DNA from: Modestobacter muralis
GTDB lineage: Bacteria; Actinomycetota; Actinomycetes; Mycobacteriales; Geodermatophilaceae
Direction: 5' to 3'
NCBI RefSeq assembly: GCF_010682105.1
Contig: NZ_JAAGWH010000016.1
Coordinates: 1 to 51,911 of the forward strand
DNA length: 51,911 nt
This document shows, piece after piece, positions 8,686-16,577 of the stretch. A program made the position numbers and the translations under genes. How positions within the stretch are numbered: the first letter of the stretch is position 1; every line of letters starts with the position of its first letter. The notes beneath the pieces are model-generated. The model was not told the origin of the DNA. It did not search any database and worked only from the letters and a program-made list of their open reading frames with translations.

Positions 8686-8709
8686 GCCGGCCGCCGCACG
8701 GCGGCCGGC
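8686..8709. terminator. Hairpin between convergent genes
   Basis: Arms GCCGGCCGCC and GGCGGCCGGC enclose a short GCAC loop. It lies exactly between the stop of the 111-aa gene and the stop of tadC, so it can terminate transcription from both sides. No U-tract, as is common in high-GC actinobacteria. Confidence 0.6.
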
Positions 8710-9600
8710 TCAGTCGCTGAAGGCAGCCACGATCCCGAGCACGGCGGGGCCGAGGAGGACGATGAAGAGCGTGGGCAGGATGCACAGGATCAGCGGGAAG
8801 ATCACCTTCACCGGGATCTGCATCGCCTTCTCCTCCGCACGCTGACGGCGCTTGAGCCGCATCTCCTGCGCCTGGGTGCGCAGCACGTCGGCGATCGAGA
8901 CCCCGTAGGCGTCGGCCTGGACGACGGCGCGGATGAAGCGGGCCAGGTCCGGGGCGCCGGTCCGTCCGGCCAGCGCCAGGTAGGCGTCCCGGCGGGGCTG
9001 GCCGACGGCGATGTCCTGCAGCGTGCGCTGGAGCTCCTCGGCCAGCGGCCCCTTCCCGTTCCTGGCTGCCCGCGCCATCGCCGACTCGAAGCCCAGGCCG
9101 GCCTCCACGGCGATCGTCATCTGGTCGAGCGTGTCGGCCAGTTCGGCGTTGATCGCCTGCCTGCGCTCCTGGCCCCGGCTGTACAGCAGCAGCTCGGGGA
9201 CCACGTGGGCCACGGCGGTGACCGCGACGACCATCAGCCAGGTCAGCAGGCTCGGGCGGGCGGTCGCCACGAGCAGCCCCAGCCCGCCGGCGATCGCGGG
9301 GAGCACGAGCTTGGCGACCACCAGCCGCGGCACGGGCCAGGCCGCCGGGCGGCCGGCGGTGCCGGCCAGCCGGTTGAGCCGGGCGACCGTCCCGGCGGGG
9401 GTGAGCGCCCGGACGAGGGCGCTGCCGGCACCGGACGGCCGGGGGGTGACGGACACCGCGAGGTCCAGGTCGCGGGTCAGGTTCCGGTGGGTCCGGACGG
9501 CTGCGCCGGACGGCCGGGCGACCAGCGCCCAGCCCAGCACCGGCAGGGCGGAGGCCGACGCCACGGCCGCGGCCAGCACGGGCAGGGGGAGGCTGGTCAT
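8710..9600 (-). CDS. tadC: Type II/IV secretion system F-domain protein TadC
   Basis: 296 residues, from ATG 9600. Last gene of the Tad operon. It has N-terminal hydrophobic segments, then the T2SSF domain (DTLDQMTIAVEAGLGFESAMARAARNGKGPLAEELQRTLQDIAVGQPRRDAYLALAGR), then C-terminal membrane helices. TadC pairs with TadB as the inner-membrane platform on which the CpaF ATPase drives pilin assembly. The tadB stop and tadC start share one base (TGATG), indicating translational coupling. Confidence 0.9.
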   Translation of the reverse strand: MTSLPLPVLAAAVASASALPVLGWALVARPSGAAVRTHRNLTRDLDLAVSVTPRPSGAGSALVRALTPAGTVARLNRLAGTAGRPAAWPVPRLVVAKLVLPAIAGGLGLLVATARPSLLTWLMVVAVTAVAHVVPELLLYSRGQERRQAINAELADTLDQMTIAVEAGLGFESAMARAARNGKGPLAEELQRTLQDIAVGQPRRDAYLALAGRTGAPDLARFIRAVVQADAYGVSIADVLRTQAQEMRLKRRQRAEEKAMQIPVKVIFPLILCILPTLFIVLLGPAVLGIVAAFSD

Positions 9601-10538
9601 CAGAACGTGATCGCCACGGTCTTGCGCAGCCACAGGCCGCCGACGGTCATCATCACCGCGGCCACCGCCAGCATCGCCCAGCCGGCCAGGCTGTCGCCGA
9701 AGCCCGCCAGGTAGTCGGGGTTGGTCAGCGAGATGAAGCCGATGACCCCGAACGGCAGCGCCATCAGCACGACCGCCGACAGCTTCCCCTCCGCCGAGAG
9801 CGCCTGCACCTGCCGGCGGATCGCGTTGCGCTCGCGGATGGTGTGCCCGACCGTGTCGAGCACCTCGGCGAGGTTCCCGCCGACCTCCCGGTGGATGGCG
9901 ATGGCCTGGGCCACCCAGGTGAAGTCGTCGCTGGCCATCCGTGCCGCCACCTCCTCCAGGGCGTCGGAGAGGTCGCGCCCCACGCGGGTCTCGTTGACGA
10001 TCCGGGCGAACTCCTCGGCCGTCGGGGACGCCGCCTCGTGCGACACCGAGTCCAGCGCGCGCAGCAGGCTGTGCCCGGCGCGCAGGCTGCTGGCCATCAG
10101 CTGCAGCGAGTCGTCGAGCTGGTCGGCGAAGGCCGCCTGGCGCCGGCGGCCGCGGACCCGGAGGAGCACCTTCGCGCCGACCGGGGCGCCGAGACCGAGC
10201 AGCACCGCCGGCACCAGCCCGCCGAGCAGCGACCCGAGTGCGACGAGGCCCAGCGTGGCGAGCCCGGTGACCAGCACGAAGTCCGACAGCGAGGTCGTCA
10301 TCCCGGCCCGTTCGAGCGCGGCGGTGCCAGCGGCGACCTTGCCGCGCCGGGTCAGCAGCCGGTCGACCGCAGCGCCGGCGGCCGCGGCGGGGCCGGCCAG
10401 CGCGGACGTCGGGGGGCCGACCGAGGGGTCGAGCCGGCTCAGCGGCACACGCCCGGGACCGGCGGGGAGCACCGCGAGGGCGAGCAGCAGCAGCGCAGCC
10501 GTCGCGGCGGCCAGGCCGAGGACCAGCAGCGGCGACAT
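9600..10538 (-). CDS. tadB: Type II/IV secretion system F-domain protein TadB
   Basis: 312 residues from ATG 10538. The hydrophobic N-terminus (LLVLGLAAATAALLLLALAV) and mid-protein helices flank the T2SSF domain (ADQLDDSLQLMASSLRAGHSLLRALDSV, then VGRDLSDALEEVAARM and FTWVAQAIAIHREVGGNLAEVLDTV). It forms the inner-membrane platform with TadC. It is coupled to cpaF upstream (stop and start overlap at 10538) and to tadC downstream. Long extensions of the open frame upstream are shadows of cpaF. Confidence 0.9.
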   Translation of the reverse strand: MSPLLVLGLAAATAALLLLALAVLPAGPGRVPLSRLDPSVGPPTSALAGPAAAAGAAVDRLLTRRGKVAAGTAALERAGMTTSLSDFVLVTGLATLGLVALGSLLGGLVPAVLLGLGAPVGAKVLLRVRGRRRQAAFADQLDDSLQLMASSLRAGHSLLRALDSVSHEAASPTAEEFARIVNETRVGRDLSDALEEVAARMASDDFTWVAQAIAIHREVGGNLAEVLDTVGHTIRERNAIRRQVQALSAEGKLSAVVLMALPFGVIGFISLTNPDYLAGFGDSLAGWAMLAVAAVMMTVGGLWLRKTVAITF

Positions 10539-11944
10539 CAGGACCAGCTCCGGGCCCGCGGGTCCTCGACGGCGCCGAACACCCGCGGCGACAGCGTGAT
10601 GCCCAGCTCGGTGAACCGGTCGGTGAACCGCGGGCGGACCCCGGTCGGGACCGGCCGGCCCAGGAACCGGCCCGACGCGTCCACGCCGGCGGCGAAGTCG
10701 AAGAGGAAGGCGTCCTGCAGGGTGACCGTCTCTCCCTCCATCCCCTGGACCTCGGTGACGGCGGTGACCCGGCGGGTCCCGTCCCGCAACCGGCTCAGCT
10801 GGACGATGAGGTCGACGGCGGAGGCGATCTGCTCGCGGATGGCGCGCAGCGGCAGGTCCATGCCGGCCATCAGGACCAGCGTCTCCAGCCGGGCGATCGC
10901 GTCCCGCGGGGAGTTGGCGTGCACCGTGGACAGCGAGCCGTCGTGACCGGTGTTCATCGCCTGGAGCATGTCCAGGCTCTCCCCGCCACGGCACTCCCCC
11001 ACGACGATGCGGTCCGGCCGCATGCGCAGCGAGTTGCGCACCAGGTCGCGGATGGTCACCGCGCCCTTGCCCTCGATGTTCGGGGGCCGGGACTCCAGCC
11101 GGACGACGTGGTCCTGCTGGAGCTGGAGCTCGACGGCGTCCTCGATGGTGACGATGCGCTCGCCGTCGGGGATGAAGGAGGAGAGCACGTTGAGCAGCGT
11201 GGTCTTCCCGGTGCCCGTACCGCCGGAGACGATGACGTTGAGCCGGGCCTCGACGCAGGCGTGCAGCAGCTCGGCCATCTCCGGCGACAGCGTCCCGAAG
11301 CCGATCAGGTCGTCTACGCCGAACGGGTCCTTGGCGAACTTGCGGATGGTCAGCGTGGAGCCGCTGAACGCCAGCGGCGGGATGATCGCGTTGACGCGGG
11401 ACCCGTCGGCCAGCCGGGCGTCGACCAGCGGCGAGGACTCGTCGATGCGGCGGCCGACCCGGGAGACGATCCGGTCGATGACCCGGCGCAGGTGCTCCTC
11501 GGAGGTGAACCGGGAGTTCGTCCGGGTCAGCTTGCCGTTCTGCTCCACGTAGATGGAGTCCGGGCCGTTGGCCATGATCTCGGTGACCGTCGGGTCGTCG
11601 AGCAGCCGCTGCAGGGGGCCGAACCCGAGCACGTCGTCGGCCAGCTCGGCGGTGAGCCGCTGCCGCTCCTCGGTGCTCAGCGGCACCTTCTCGGCCTCGA
11701 CCACCTCGTCGAGCTCGCCCAGCACGATCGCCCGCAGCGCCTCCTCGCTCAGGCTCGGGTCGTTCATCCGGCTGCCCATGCGCTCGAACAGCGCCTTGCC
11801 GACGCGGTCCTTCAGCCGGGTCAGGGCGTCGTTCGGCGGCGGTGCGACAGGGCCGGCCGGTGCAGGGGCGGTCGGGCCCGGGGTGCTCACGGGGGTCAGC
11901 GGGGGCAGGCCCCGAGCCACCTCGAGCCGGTGCGCGAGGTTCAT
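10538..11944 (-). CDS. cpaF: CpaF/TadA family secretion ATPase
   Basis: 468 residues from ATG 11944. After a Pro/Ala-rich N-terminus comes a helical N-domain (LGFGPLQRLLDDPTVTEIMANGP) and the RecA-like ATPase core. Walker A is GGTGTGKTT, Asp box is IVTIEDAVELQL, Walker B region is RIVVGECRGGESLDMLQAMNTGHDGS, and the His box is STVHANSPRDA. It hydrolyses ATP to power Flp pilus assembly at the TadB/TadC platform. All catalytic motifs are intact. Overlaps the cpaE stop by one base (TGATG). Confidence 0.95.
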   Translation of the reverse strand: MNLAHRLEVARGLPPLTPVSTPGPTAPAPAGPVAPPPNDALTRLKDRVGKALFERMGSRMNDPSLSEEALRAIVLGELDEVVEAEKVPLSTEERQRLTAELADDVLGFGPLQRLLDDPTVTEIMANGPDSIYVEQNGKLTRTNSRFTSEEHLRRVIDRIVSRVGRRIDESSPLVDARLADGSRVNAIIPPLAFSGSTLTIRKFAKDPFGVDDLIGFGTLSPEMAELLHACVEARLNVIVSGGTGTGKTTLLNVLSSFIPDGERIVTIEDAVELQLQQDHVVRLESRPPNIEGKGAVTIRDLVRNSLRMRPDRIVVGECRGGESLDMLQAMNTGHDGSLSTVHANSPRDAIARLETLVLMAGMDLPLRAIREQIASAVDLIVQLSRLRDGTRRVTAVTEVQGMEGETVTLQDAFLFDFAAGVDASGRFLGRPVPTGVRPRFTDRFTELGITLSPRVFGAVEDPRARSWS

Positions 11945-13134
11945 CAGGACGCCGCCCGGTGCTTGGCCCGCTGGCCCTTGGGGCTGACCAGCGGGGTCGC
12001 CGCGAAGCGGGACACCAGCCGGCGCAGCTCCTTGGTCATCGGGTCCCGGCGCCCGCTCTCCAGCAGCGGCACACCCTGGTTCGTCGAGGCCGGCACGGCC
12101 GACGAGCGCGGCAGGACGACGTCCACCCCGGTGCCGATCGTGGTCTCGACGTCGCGCACCGACAGCCCGCCCTTCGGGTCGGCGAAGTTCATGACCACGT
12201 GCCGCCCGGCGGGGATCATGCACAGCTCGCGGAGCACGTCCAGCTCCTTGCGCAGCCCGCGGACGCCGGGGACGTCCATGCTGCTGAGCATCACGACGTC
12301 GCTGGACCGGTCGAGGGCGGCCAGCGTCTGCTCGGACAAGCCCGGTGCGGTGTCGACGACGACGTAGCGGAACTCCCGCGCGAGCTGGGCCAGCAACCGG
12401 CTGACGTCGGCGGCGGTGACGGTGTCCCCGGCGGCCGGTGACTCCGAACCGCAGACGGCGTACAGACCGCTGGGGTGCTGGGTCAGGAAGGTCTTGAGCA
12501 CCATGGTGTCCTGGCCGGCCGGCCCCTGGACGGCGTCGGGGAGGCTGTACTCGGGGACGAGACCGAGTGCGGAGGCGACGTCGCCGAACTGGACGTCGAG
12601 GTCCACGAGCACCGTCGACTGCGGGGCCGAGGAGGTCAGCCCGATGGCCAGGTTGGTCGCGATCGTCGTCTTGCCCACCCCGCCCTTGGGCGAGGCGACG
12701 GTGATGACCCGGCCGGTGTAGCGGGCGGAGTCCTCGACCGGGCGCAGGACCCGGCGGCGGCCCGCCGCCGCCCGGGCGGCGCGCTCGATCGACGCCCCGA
12801 TCTCGGCGGGGTCCGCGGCGGGGTCGAGCAGGTCACGGATGCCGGCGCGCATCGCCGCCTGCAGCAGCGCGGGGTCGGGCCGGGCGATGAGCAGCACGCT
12901 GATGCCGGGGCACTGCACGTCCAGCCGCGCGGCGAGGAGCAGCACCTGGTCGGCCGGGGCGTCGGGCCCGATGACGAGGACCTCGGGCAGCTCGCCGTCC
13001 ACGAGCTGCTCGAACAGGCGGGCCGGGTCGCCGGGGAGCCGGCCCGCGGGGAGCACCTGCAGGTCCCCGTCGACGGCGGCGCCCACCCGCTGGGCGAGCT
13101 CCGCCCCTGCGGCGGCGAGCACGACTCGACTCAT
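11944..13134 (-). CDS. cpaE: CpaE/TadZ-like MinD-family ATPase
   Basis: 396 residues. The N-terminal 130 residues resemble a degenerate response-regulator receiver (GELPEVLVIGPD, then ISVLLIARPDPALLQAAMRAGIRDLLDP). The C-terminal part is a deviant Walker A MinD/ParA ATPase: SPKGGVGKTTIATNLA, VLVDLDVQFGD, YVVVDTAPGLSE. TadZ/CpaE proteins localise the Tad machine at a cell pole and are required for assembly. The usual phospho-acceptor arrangement is not obvious, as in other TadZ proteins. Starts 4 bases inside the end of the upstream cpaB-like gene. Confidence 0.92.
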   Translation of the reverse strand: MSRVVLAAAGAELAQRVGAAVDGDLQVLPAGRLPGDPARLFEQLVDGELPEVLVIGPDAPADQVLLLAARLDVQCPGISVLLIARPDPALLQAAMRAGIRDLLDPAADPAEIGASIERAARAAAGRRRVLRPVEDSARYTGRVITVASPKGGVGKTTIATNLAIGLTSSAPQSTVLVDLDVQFGDVASALGLVPEYSLPDAVQGPAGQDTMVLKTFLTQHPSGLYAVCGSESPAAGDTVTAADVSRLLAQLAREFRYVVVDTAPGLSEQTLAALDRSSDVVMLSSMDVPGVRGLRKELDVLRELCMIPAGRHVVMNFADPKGGLSVRDVETTIGTGVDVVLPRSSAVPASTNQGVPLLESGRRDPMTKELRRLVSRFAATPLVSPKGQRAKHRAAS

Positions 13135-13874
13135 GAGAGGTCCTCTCGGTAGACGTTGGCCGGGGTGATGACCTCGGTTCCTCGTAGGTCGGCGTCCGCT
13201 GGCTCGAGCGCGAGCCAGAGGGTGCCGTGCTCGGCGCCGAAGACGACCTGCTCGGCCTCCCGCACAGGGAGCGCCAGGGTGACCATCAAGCTCGCGCTGG
13301 GCGCGGGGCTGCCGGCGGAGGCGGTCTCGGTGTCGGCCACGGCCGCGCTCTCGGCCGGCGCCGGAGCTCCCTGGACCTGGGTGACCAGCACCCTGTTCAC
13401 GGTGGCGCGTGTCGTCGGCGTGTCGAACGAGATGAGGACGCCCACCTCGTCCCCGGCCACGAGCCGCCCACCGACCGCCCGCTGAGGCTCCAGCAGCACG
13501 CTGACCTCCGCGTAGCCGGCGGGTACGGGGACCGTCCCGGGTGCCTGCAGGCTCTTCGGCGCGGCGAAGCGCCCGGCCAGCAACTGCTCCCCGGGCTGGA
13601 GGTCGGTGGTGGCGACCTGACCGGCCAGGTCGGCCAGGTCGGTGACCCGGCCGGGCACGACCGCGACGGAGGGCAGCACGTCGGTGCGGACCAGCGGGGC
13701 CAGCTCCTCCGCCGGTGTGCCGGCGGCGACGGGCCCGGCGACCACGAGGACCCGGACGGTGGTCATGCCGGCCATGGCCCGCTGGTCCGCCCCGCGGGCG
13801 TAGCCCACCAGGACCACGGTGCCCACCAGGGCGAGGACGAGCGCCGCTGCGGCGGCGAGAAGACGACGTCTCAC
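13131..13874 (-). CDS. RcpC/CpaB family pilus assembly protein (SAF domain)
   Basis: 247 residues from GTG 13874. A single N-terminal membrane anchor (LLAAAAALVLALVGTVVLVGYA) is followed by a SAF domain (TVRVLVVAGPVAAGTPAEELAPLVRTDVLPSVAVVPGRVTDLADLAGQVATTDLQPGEQLLAGRF, about residues 39-103) and a RcpC-type C-terminal domain. CpaB/RcpC acts at the cell envelope in Flp pilus biogenesis; the role in Gram-positives lacking an outer-membrane secretin is not settled. No secretin (CpaC/RcpA) is present, as expected. Order and strand fit the locus. Confidence 0.85.
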   Translation of the reverse strand: MRRRLLAAAAALVLALVGTVVLVGYARGADQRAMAGMTTVRVLVVAGPVAAGTPAEELAPLVRTDVLPSVAVVPGRVTDLADLAGQVATTDLQPGEQLLAGRFAAPKSLQAPGTVPVPAGYAEVSVLLEPQRAVGGRLVAGDEVGVLISFDTPTTRATVNRVLVTQVQGAPAPAESAAVADTETASAGSPAPSASLMVTLALPVREAEQVVFGAEHGTLWLALEPADADLRGTEVITPANVYREDLS

Positions 13875-13885
13875 GGTCGGCGCTC

Positions 13886-14851
13886 CTATCGGATCAGTCG
13901 GAGGACGGAGGCCCCGAGGGCGGGGCCGTCGGGGGTGTACGTGAAGCGCTCAGAGAGGTCGACGTAGCGCACGAAGTAGCCGGCGACGCAGCGGTCGTTG
14001 CCCGAGCACGGCGCGGGGCTGGTGCGGAACTGGCTGCTGCCGAGGTGGTAGCCGGTCAGCTTGAACGCCGCGTAGCCGTGCACGCGGTACCAGGCGTTGC
14101 TGCCGGTGGCGCCGACCTGGTCGTACAGCGGGAGGAGCACGACCCGGCCGAGCTGGGCGGAGAAGTCGGCGCTGGTGCACACCGACGGGACCGAGTTGCC
14201 GGTGGAGGAGGTGAAGCGCTGGGTGCGCGCCGACGTGGCCTGGCACCTGCCCGGGTCGGTGTCGAGGTAGGCGAAGCCGCCGGGGACGGCGTTGCCGGAC
14301 GGGCCGGTGCACCCGGTCCCGTCGGTCTTGGTGAACCGGATGGTGGTGGGCGTCGTGCTCGACAGCCCACCCACCTGCTGGGTGAAGGCGCAGACGGAGA
14401 AGGTGAGCGGCAGGACCGCCGTCCCTGATCCCGGGGCGCCCCAGGCCACGGTGGCCGAGGCGGACACCGCCGTGGAGTCCTGGCCCAGCACCGGTGCGAA
14501 CCAGTGCTGCACCGGGGTGCGGCCAGTCACCGTGACGCTCATCGGGGCGCTGCGCAGGACCGGCGGTGCAGCGGCAGCGTCGTCGTCGTTGGCGGCGACC
14601 ATGGCCCGCGCGGTCGCCGTCATGTCCCCGCAGGCACCGCGCGCACAGTCCTGGGCCACCGCGAGGGCGGCGGCGTCGGCGGCGACCTGCAGCCGGGCGC
14701 GCTCGGCGTACAGCGCGCCGACGTCCACGGCCACGGCGGCGAAGCCGAGCATCGGCACCATGAGCAGGGACAGGACGACGGCCGCAGCGCCGCGCTCCCC
14801 GGCGAGCCGGGAGCGCAGTCGGCGGGCCAGCCGACGGGTCAGCCGTTGCAC
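13886..14851 (-). CDS. TadG-like pilus assembly protein (Tad N-terminal domain)
   Basis: 321 residues from GTG 14851. The basic N-terminus (RRLARRLRSRLAGERGAAAV) leads into a hydrophobic pilin-like helix (VVLSLLMVPMLGFAAVAVDVGALYAERARLQVAADAAALAVAQDCA), the signature of the putative Flp pilus-assembly TadG-like N-terminal domain. The remainder is an extracellular domain with several Cys residues (for example DCARGACGD). Probably a minor pilin-like component. Start overlaps the TadE gene by 13 bp. C-terminal half is not recognised. Confidence 0.8.
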   Translation of the reverse strand: MQRLTRRLARRLRSRLAGERGAAAVVLSLLMVPMLGFAAVAVDVGALYAERARLQVAADAAALAVAQDCARGACGDMTATARAMVAANDDDAAAAPPVLRSAPMSVTVTGRTPVQHWFAPVLGQDSTAVSASATVAWGAPGSGTAVLPLTFSVCAFTQQVGGLSSTTPTTIRFTKTDGTGCTGPSGNAVPGGFAYLDTDPGRCQATSARTQRFTSSTGNSVPSVCTSADFSAQLGRVVLLPLYDQVGATGSNAWYRVHGYAAFKLTGYHLGSSQFRTSPAPCSGNDRCVAGYFVRYVDLSERFTYTPDGPALGASVLRLIR

Positions 14852-15234
14852 CGCATGACCCCCGTCCCGCGCAGCTGGAGACCGGACCCGAAGAAGCCGG
14901 TGAGGTAGGGCATCCGGTAGGTGATCGTCACCCGGACGTTCGTGGGGCTCCCGGTCACCGGGCAGGCGGCCGGGGCGACGGCGATCTGCGCGTTGGTGAG
15001 CGAGGGGCTGAGCGAGTCGGTGGCGTTGCGCACGGTCGCGCGGGCCGCCGCCGGGTCGTTCTGCAGGGCCATGACCCGCACCCCCTCGCGGGCGGCGGCC
15101 GACAGGGTGCCCTGCACCTGGAAGGCGTGGCTGAACTCGACGATGCCGAGCACGAGCAGGACCAGCAGCGGCACGATGAGGGCGAACTCGACCGCGCTCG
15201 CGCCCCGCTCGTCGCGGAGTCGTCGTCGTGCCAT
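14839..15234 (-). CDS. TadE-like pseudopilin
   Basis: 131 residues from ATG 15234. GGAGGTG sits 6 nt upstream and decides this start over the in-frame GTG at 15243. The N-terminus RDERGASAVEFALIVPLLVLLVLGIVEF is the TadE motif: a prepilin-like Gly-Ala-(S)-A-V-E-F junction and a hydrophobic assembly helix. The prepilin peptidase encoded upstream should cleave it. The C-terminal region is a small extracellular domain with two or three Cys residues (CPVTG..., MRCNG). Minor pilin of the Tad machine. Confidence 0.9.
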   Translation of the reverse strand: MARRRLRDERGASAVEFALIVPLLVLLVLGIVEFSHAFQVQGTLSAAAREGVRVMALQNDPAAARATVRNATDSLSPSLTNAQIAVAPAACPVTGSPTNVRVTITYRMPYLTGFFGSGLQLRGTGVMRCNG

Positions 15235-15246
15235 GCCGTTCACCTC

Positions 15247-15302
15247 CCTGGATGTGCAGTGGTGCCTGGATGCGAGCAGCGGTGCCTGGATGCGCAGCGG
15301 CG
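15247..15302. repeat. Three imperfect 18-20 bp tandem repeats between pilin and tadE
   Basis: Units at about 15247-15264, 15265-15284 and 15285-15302 share CCTGGATG, then (C)AGCGGTG-like ends. On the minus strand they lie between the flp hairpin and the tadE ribosome-binding site. They could be recent slippage duplications or act on mRNA structure. No coding frame passes through them. Confidence 0.75.
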
Positions 15303-15331
15303 CGGCGGTCCTCCGGAGAGGACCGCCGCGC
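15300..15331 (-). terminator. Strong hairpin downstream of the Flp pilin gene
   Basis: Perfect 14-bp stem (arms GCGCGGCGGTCCTC and GAGGACCGCCGCGC) with a 4-nt CGGA loop. It lies 24 bp past the flp stop and before tadE on the same strand. This is the position of a partial terminator or mRNA-stabilising hairpin that would let pilin mRNA exceed that of the assembly genes. Confidence 0.75.
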
Positions 15332-15355
15332 GGGCAGCCGCGACGGACCGATCGG

Positions 15356-15574
15356 TCAGCCGGCGGCAGGCGTGGCGTCGTCGACCTCGCCGGCGATGCC
15401 GTTGAAGAGGTCGGTCAGGTTGTCGCCGAGGAGGGCGACCGCGGCGATGATGGCGACGGCGATGAGGCCGACCATCAGGCCGTACTCGACGGCGGTGGCG
15501 CCCTTCTCCTCGCGCTTGAGCCGGTCGGCGGCGGTGGAGACGAAGCTGGACAGGGTGGCGTAGAAGGCGATCAC
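15356..15574 (-). CDS. flp: Flp family type IVb pilin
   Basis: 72 residues from GTG 15574, with GGGAGC upstream. The prepilin site is EEKGATAVEYGLMVGLIAVA: cleavage after the Gly and the conserved Glu-Tyr that define Flp pilins, followed by the hydrophobic assembly helix. A short acidic C-terminal tail follows. It is the major subunit of the Tad pilus, exported and cleaved by the prepilin peptidase gene upstream. Size is slightly above the usual 50-65 residues because of a longer leader. Confidence 0.93.
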   Translation of the reverse strand: MIAFYATLSSFVSTAADRLKREEKGATAVEYGLMVGLIAVAIIAAVALLGDNLTDLFNGIAGEVDDATPAAG

Positions 15575-15769
15575 GACTGCTCCCGAGGGGTGTCTGCCGG
15601 CTGGAACGCGTCGGGTGAGGCGTCCTTGCGGCTGCTCCCAGACCATGCGGGACCTGTGACCGGGATGACCCCGGCGTGCGCCCGTCAGGGCACGCGGTCC
15701 ATCCTCCCGGGGCGCAGAGTGCCCAATTCGTCACCCTGAGTAGCTGAACGTGTTACGGAGAGATGCCGA

Positions 15770-16435
15770 TCAGGACAACGGCAGGGACATCGCCAGCGCC
15801 GCACCCACGATCATCGCGGGCCCGAAGGGCAGCGCGTCACCACGTCTCACCCGCCGGGCGGCCAGCAGGACGAGTGCGACGGCGGCCTGGACGACGAAGC
15901 CGGCCAGTGCACCGAAGAGCACCGCGTCCCAACCCAGCCACCCGAGGTGGAGGCCCAGCAGCGCCGCCAGCTTCACGTCGCCCATGCCCAGCCCGCCGGG
16001 TGAGGCCAGGGCCAGGGCCAGGAAGGCGACGAAGAGGACGGCGGCCGCCGCGACGGCGCGCAGCAGGGCGGACCAGTCCCCCGTCGCCCCGGCGGCTCCG
16101 GCCAGCAGGAGCACCCCCGCCCCCAGCGCCGGCAGCACCACTCGGTCGGGGAGCAACCGGTGCCGGGCGTCGACCAGGACGAGCAGGACACCGGCGGCCA
16201 CCAGCACCAGGAAGGCGGGGACGGCCGCCGACACCCCGAGGCGGACGACCACCAGACCGCACAGGGTCGCGGTCACGAGCTCCAGCAGCGGGGGGCGCAG
16301 CGCGCGGCGTCCCGGCCGCAGCAGGTCGACCGCCCGGGCCCCGGACGGCCAGGGGAAGCGCCCCGCGGCCCGGTCCACGGCCGTGCCGGCCAGCAGGCCC
16401 AGCAGTGCAGCGGCCGTCGCGGCCAGCAGCGTCAC
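15770..16435 (-). CDS. A24 family prepilin peptidase (TadV-like)
   Basis: 221 residues, almost entirely membrane helices. The two catalytic aspartate motifs of A24 peptidases are visible: VLVLVDARHRLLPD and GLGMGDVKLAALLGLHLG (the GxGD motif). It lacks the N-terminal N-methyltransferase domain of PilD, as in TadV-type enzymes. It should process the Flp and TadE leaders. First gene of the Tad cluster on the minus strand, about 195 bp upstream of flp, so flp probably has its own promoter in that gap. Confidence 0.9.
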   Translation of the reverse strand: MTLLAATAAALLGLLAGTAVDRAAGRFPWPSGARAVDLLRPGRRALRPPLLELVTATLCGLVVVRLGVSAAVPAFLVLVAAGVLLVLVDARHRLLPDRVVLPALGAGVLLLAGAAGATGDWSALLRAVAAAAVLFVAFLALALASPGGLGMGDVKLAALLGLHLGWLGWDAVLFGALAGFVVQAAVALVLLAARRVRRGDALPFGPAMIVGAALAMSLPLS

Positions 16436-16577
16436 CGCGTCGTGCCGGAGTCGCCGCCGCTGCCCACGACCGCGACCCTGACACGCGGCCCCGGCAGTCG
16501 CGTCGGTCCCCTGCCCGTACGGGTGATGTCCCGGTGCCCGCCTTCACCACACCGGCGCGGGACCCGATCACTGCTGC

